Of a stretch of 64,000 bases of DNA, positions 62,601 through 64,000 are shown in pieces. This stretch comes from Holophagales bacterium (lineage in GTDB: Bacteria; Acidobacteriota; Thermoanaerobaculia; Multivoradales; JAGPDF01), in assembly GCA_016699405.1 (NCBI GenBank), contig CP064972.1, positions 1,953,501 through 2,017,500 of the forward strand, written 5' to 3'. Made by a program: the position numbers and the translations under genes. Every line of letters begins with the position of its first letter. Positions within the stretch are counted from its first letter, which is position 1. The notes under the pieces are model-generated. The model did not search any database and was not told the origin of the DNA. It saw only the letters and a list, made by a program, of their open reading frames with translations.

Positions 62601-64000
62601 TCCGGGTCGGGACACCTCGCCCTGCCGGTCATTCTGCTGGCCGAGCGAGCGCAGGTGCGCGTCGGCGAAACCGCGCGGCTGCTCCTCCATTCGGCGCTAC
62701 CCGGGCAGACGCTCTTTCTCGAGCTGTTCCGCGACGGCAAGGCGGTCCGGCGGGAGCGACGGATCGCCCGCGCCGTGCCCGAGGTCGTCGAGCTGCCGGT
62801 CGCCGAGCGCGACCGGGGCGGGTTCAGCGTCCGGCTGAGCATGGTCGCCGATCACCAGTTGCTCGTCTCCGAAGTCGCCATCGACGTGCCTCGCGAGGAC
62901 CGCGAGTTGAAGCTCGAGCTCGCGACCTTCCGCGACCTGCTCGAGCCCGGGCAGCGGGAAACCTGGCGGGTGGTGGTCAAGGACCCGCAGGGGCGGCCGC
63001 TCGGCGCGGGGGCTGCCGAGTTGCTGGCGGCGATGTACGACCGCAGTCTCGACGCCTTCCGGCCGTTCGCGCCGCCGCAGCCACGCCAGCTCTTCCCGGT
63101 CCGCGCCGGGGCACCGGCACTCGTGGCGACGCTCGGCCTGGCCGAGCACGGCGGCATGTGGGGACGCGACTGGAGCGACGTCGAGGCCGTGGAGGGATTT
63201 GCCCCGGACGAGCTCGCCTGGATGTCGTCGGACGGCATCGGCGGCCCCGGCGGCCGCCAGATGGTACGGATGGCGAAGGGCGGGAGGTTCCAGGGGCAGA
63301 TGCTGGGAATGGTCGCTGCGGCGCCGGCTTCGGCGCCACCGCCGCCGCATCCCGCCGAACAGGCGATCGCCGAGACGATCGCCGTCCGGGGAGGCGAGGC
63401 CGCCGCCGAGGTCGCACCGCCGGTGGCGATGCGCAGCGATTTCGCGGAGACCGCCTTCTTCCAGCCCCACCTGGTGACCGACGCCGACGGGGCCGTGGCG
63501 ATCGAGTTCAAGGTCCCCGAGGCGCTCACCTCGTGGCGCTTCTGGCTGAGCGCGGTGACGCGCGAGCTCGCCTTCGGTTCCCTCGAGGCCGAAGCCCGCA
63601 CCCGCAAGGAGCTGATGGTGCGGCCCTACCTGCCGCGCTTCCTGCGCGAGGGAGACCGTGCACGTCTCAAGGTCGTCGTCAACAACGCGGCCAGTGTGCC
63701 GCTCGACGGCGAGGCGGAGATCGTGCTGCGCGACGAGGCGAGTGGCGAGGATCTGACGAGCGCCTTCGGGCTCGCTCCCGAGGCGCGGCGACGCTCGTTC
63801 CGCATCGCACCCGGCGGCGGCGAAGACCTCGAATTCCAACTCCTCGCTCCGCGCCGCCTGAGCCGCGTTCTCGTCGAGGTCGCGGCACGAGCCGACGGAC
63901 GGAGCGACGGCGAACGCCGCCCGTTGCCGCTGCTGCCGTCGCGCGTCCACCTCGTGCAGTCGCGCTTCGCGGCGCTCAACGACCGTGACCGGCGCGAGCT
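59685..64000 (+). CDS. Bacterial alpha-2-macroglobulin-like protein (3' end beyond window)
   Basis: At least 1438 residues, continuing past the window. A signal peptide (about 1-27) is followed by a helical TPR-like N-terminal region (30-400), then MG-type beta-domains. Signature segments are LLFTDRALYRPGQVVHWKG near residue 600 (the MG2 domain start) and SDFAETAFFQPHLVTDADG followed by FKVPEALTSWRFW near residue 1270, which begins the alpha-2-macroglobulin core. Bacterial members trap proteases in the periplasm or at the surface, often with a partner penicillin-binding protein 1C; the thioester motif, if any, lies downstream. The ATG at 59685 is chosen from GAGG spacing; one at 59694 is possible. 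Confidence 0.88.
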   Translation, partial: MLAMNLTRLVLSALGLSAMLGLAAFAAGGGGDGKGTTAPATWKEIERLKEDQKFAEALERVESVRTAAQAAGQSADWTRALLEAAELRGALGEFAAAVNELRRAEWPADRASRAALSLHLGASLRQYLASYGWEVRQRERVAGEGPFDLESATAEQIGAEAVRAYQAAWGERETLGARPAGSLPGMTKNTYPAGIRPTLRDSLTYLLAGILADTSLWTPEELAERRRLDAKALAGPAPKAAVPGEAKLHPLEQLAAVLSDLERWHRQAGRPEAELEAMLERSRLLSEGFEADADRKSVREALAERLPSFRSYPWWSEGMATLADLVKGSDEPGATAEAHAIARRGALAYPASSGGRRCRALVEQIEAPDYGLQAMAVDAPGKRSIEVTHRNLPRLYFRALAVDLETRLGLAVEQDVWPSGDELLRLLGREQPAAAWTVELPSTPDFETHRTFVTPPLLRSGAYVVVASATPAFGERGNRLNAVRLLVSDLVLLEEWTGGSQVRLRAVSGSTGQPAGGAEISLYRVDWQQPARRVGGGRVDADGLLETRLDEGASDGRLLILGRWQGQIAWRAEWRSTWEAPAPTEQLSTLLFTDRALYRPGQVVHWKGLAYRVRSDVGPLAPLVGHSLRVSLVDANNEVVATGEAETNEFGTASGDLTIPSGRLLGNWRLTADPNGAASIAVEEYKRPTFEVELLDPESPLRLNREATLRAEARYLFGLPLPDGRAAWRVIREPVLPPWLFWFSEKGICFCFRVPLDTRPLTVATGTGAVGSDGRVAIVFDPRADEREKGSGVTYAYRVEVEVTDSGGETRSATRSFRLGWAAVEGALEPPGGFLVAGQSATVAATRADFEGVPRAGEASWRLVRLIQPERALLPADRPVEVSPLEPGETPPLRTPGDLLRPRWEGGGRWEPVVAAWKEGEAVSHGQLLHGGDGRASIALPPLAPGAYRLRWETLDDVGQRAEAQRDLLVAGSGSGHLALPVILLAERAQVRVGETARLLLHSALPGQTLFLELFRDGKAVRRERRIARAVPEVVELPVAERDRGGFSVRLSMVADHQLLVSEVAIDVPREDRELKLELATFRDLLEPGQRETWRVVVKDPQGRPLGAGAAELLAAMYDRSLDAFRPFAPPQPRQLFPVRAGAPALVATLGLAEHGGMWGRDWSDVEAVEGFAPDELAWMSSDGIGGPGGRQMVRMAKGGRFQGQMLGMVAAAPASAPPPPHPAEQAIAETIAVRGGEAAAEVAPPVAMRSDFAETAFFQPHLVTDADGAVAIEFKVPEALTSWRFWLSAVTRELAFGSLEAEARTRKELMVRPYLPRFLREGDRARLKVVVNNAASVPLDGEAEIVLRDEASGEDLTSAFGLAPEARRRSFRIAPGGGEDLEFQLLAPRRLSRVLVEVAARADGRSDGERRPLPLLPSRVHLVQSRFAALNDRDRRE

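Overview
The window is a GC-rich (about 70% by eye), gene-dense bacterial chromosome segment with no rRNA, tRNA, CRISPR array or transposase that I can see. Several features suggest an Acidobacteriota-like anaerobe or facultative anaerobe capable of extracellular electron transfer: many multihaem c-type cytochromes with Geobacter-like architectures, cytochrome c maturation of the System II (ResB/CcsA) type, SpoIIE-type phosphatases, an IPTL-CTERM protein and NHL-propeller lipoproteins. The phylum is an inference; no marker gene is present.

Region 1 (1-5.6 kb) holds a zinc-ribbon protein, an isoprenylcysteine-methyltransferase-like membrane protein, RdgC, the SrkA kinase and a membrane HAMP/SpoIIE phosphatase. 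Region 2 (5.7-15.4 kb) looks like a compact biosynthetic locus. One arm (leftward) encodes a flavin-dependent halogenase-like enzyme, an ACP, a ketosynthase and a ketosynthase-like partner lacking the catalytic Cys. The divergent arm encodes an AMP-forming acyl ligase, a second halogenase-like flavoprotein, an esterase and an FHA-GAF-SpoIIE regulator. Region 3 (15.5-20.8 kb) has a decahaem cytochrome with two TPR proteins, a two-domain secreted protein behind a long structured leader, and a broken gene. That gene contains an inverted 446-bp near-copy of the FHA-GAF-SpoIIE gene.

Region 4 (20.9-38 kb) has a radical SAM protein, a ResB/CcsA operon, and a tightly coupled leftward operon of an IPTL-CTERM NHL protein, a pentahaem cytochrome and a 1792-residue, 14-haem cytochrome with six fibronectin-like repeats. 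A second, fused ResB-CcsA gene follows. Region 5 (38-56 kb) is the most striking. A sensor kinase carrying its own c-haem motif and an NtrC-type regulator precede, in order: a 1259-residue Cys-rich octahaem protein, a small tetraheme protein resembling OmcE nanowire subunits, an NHL lipoprotein, a pentahaem lipoprotein, an outer-membrane beta-barrel, a second NHL lipoprotein and a 12-haem protein whose N-terminal third is again OmcE-like. A TMTC-like TPR membrane protein and a convergent 15-haem cytochrome close the set. I read this as a porin-cytochrome conduit combined with a candidate cytochrome filament.

Region 6 (56-64 kb) carries a degenerate receiver, two lipoproteins, a tetraheme periplasmic c3/c7-type cytochrome that could feed the conduit, and the start of a large alpha-2-macroglobulin-like protein that runs off the window end. 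About 75 CXXCH-type haem sites, including CX3CH and CX4CH variants, are encoded between 15.5 and 59.3 kb.
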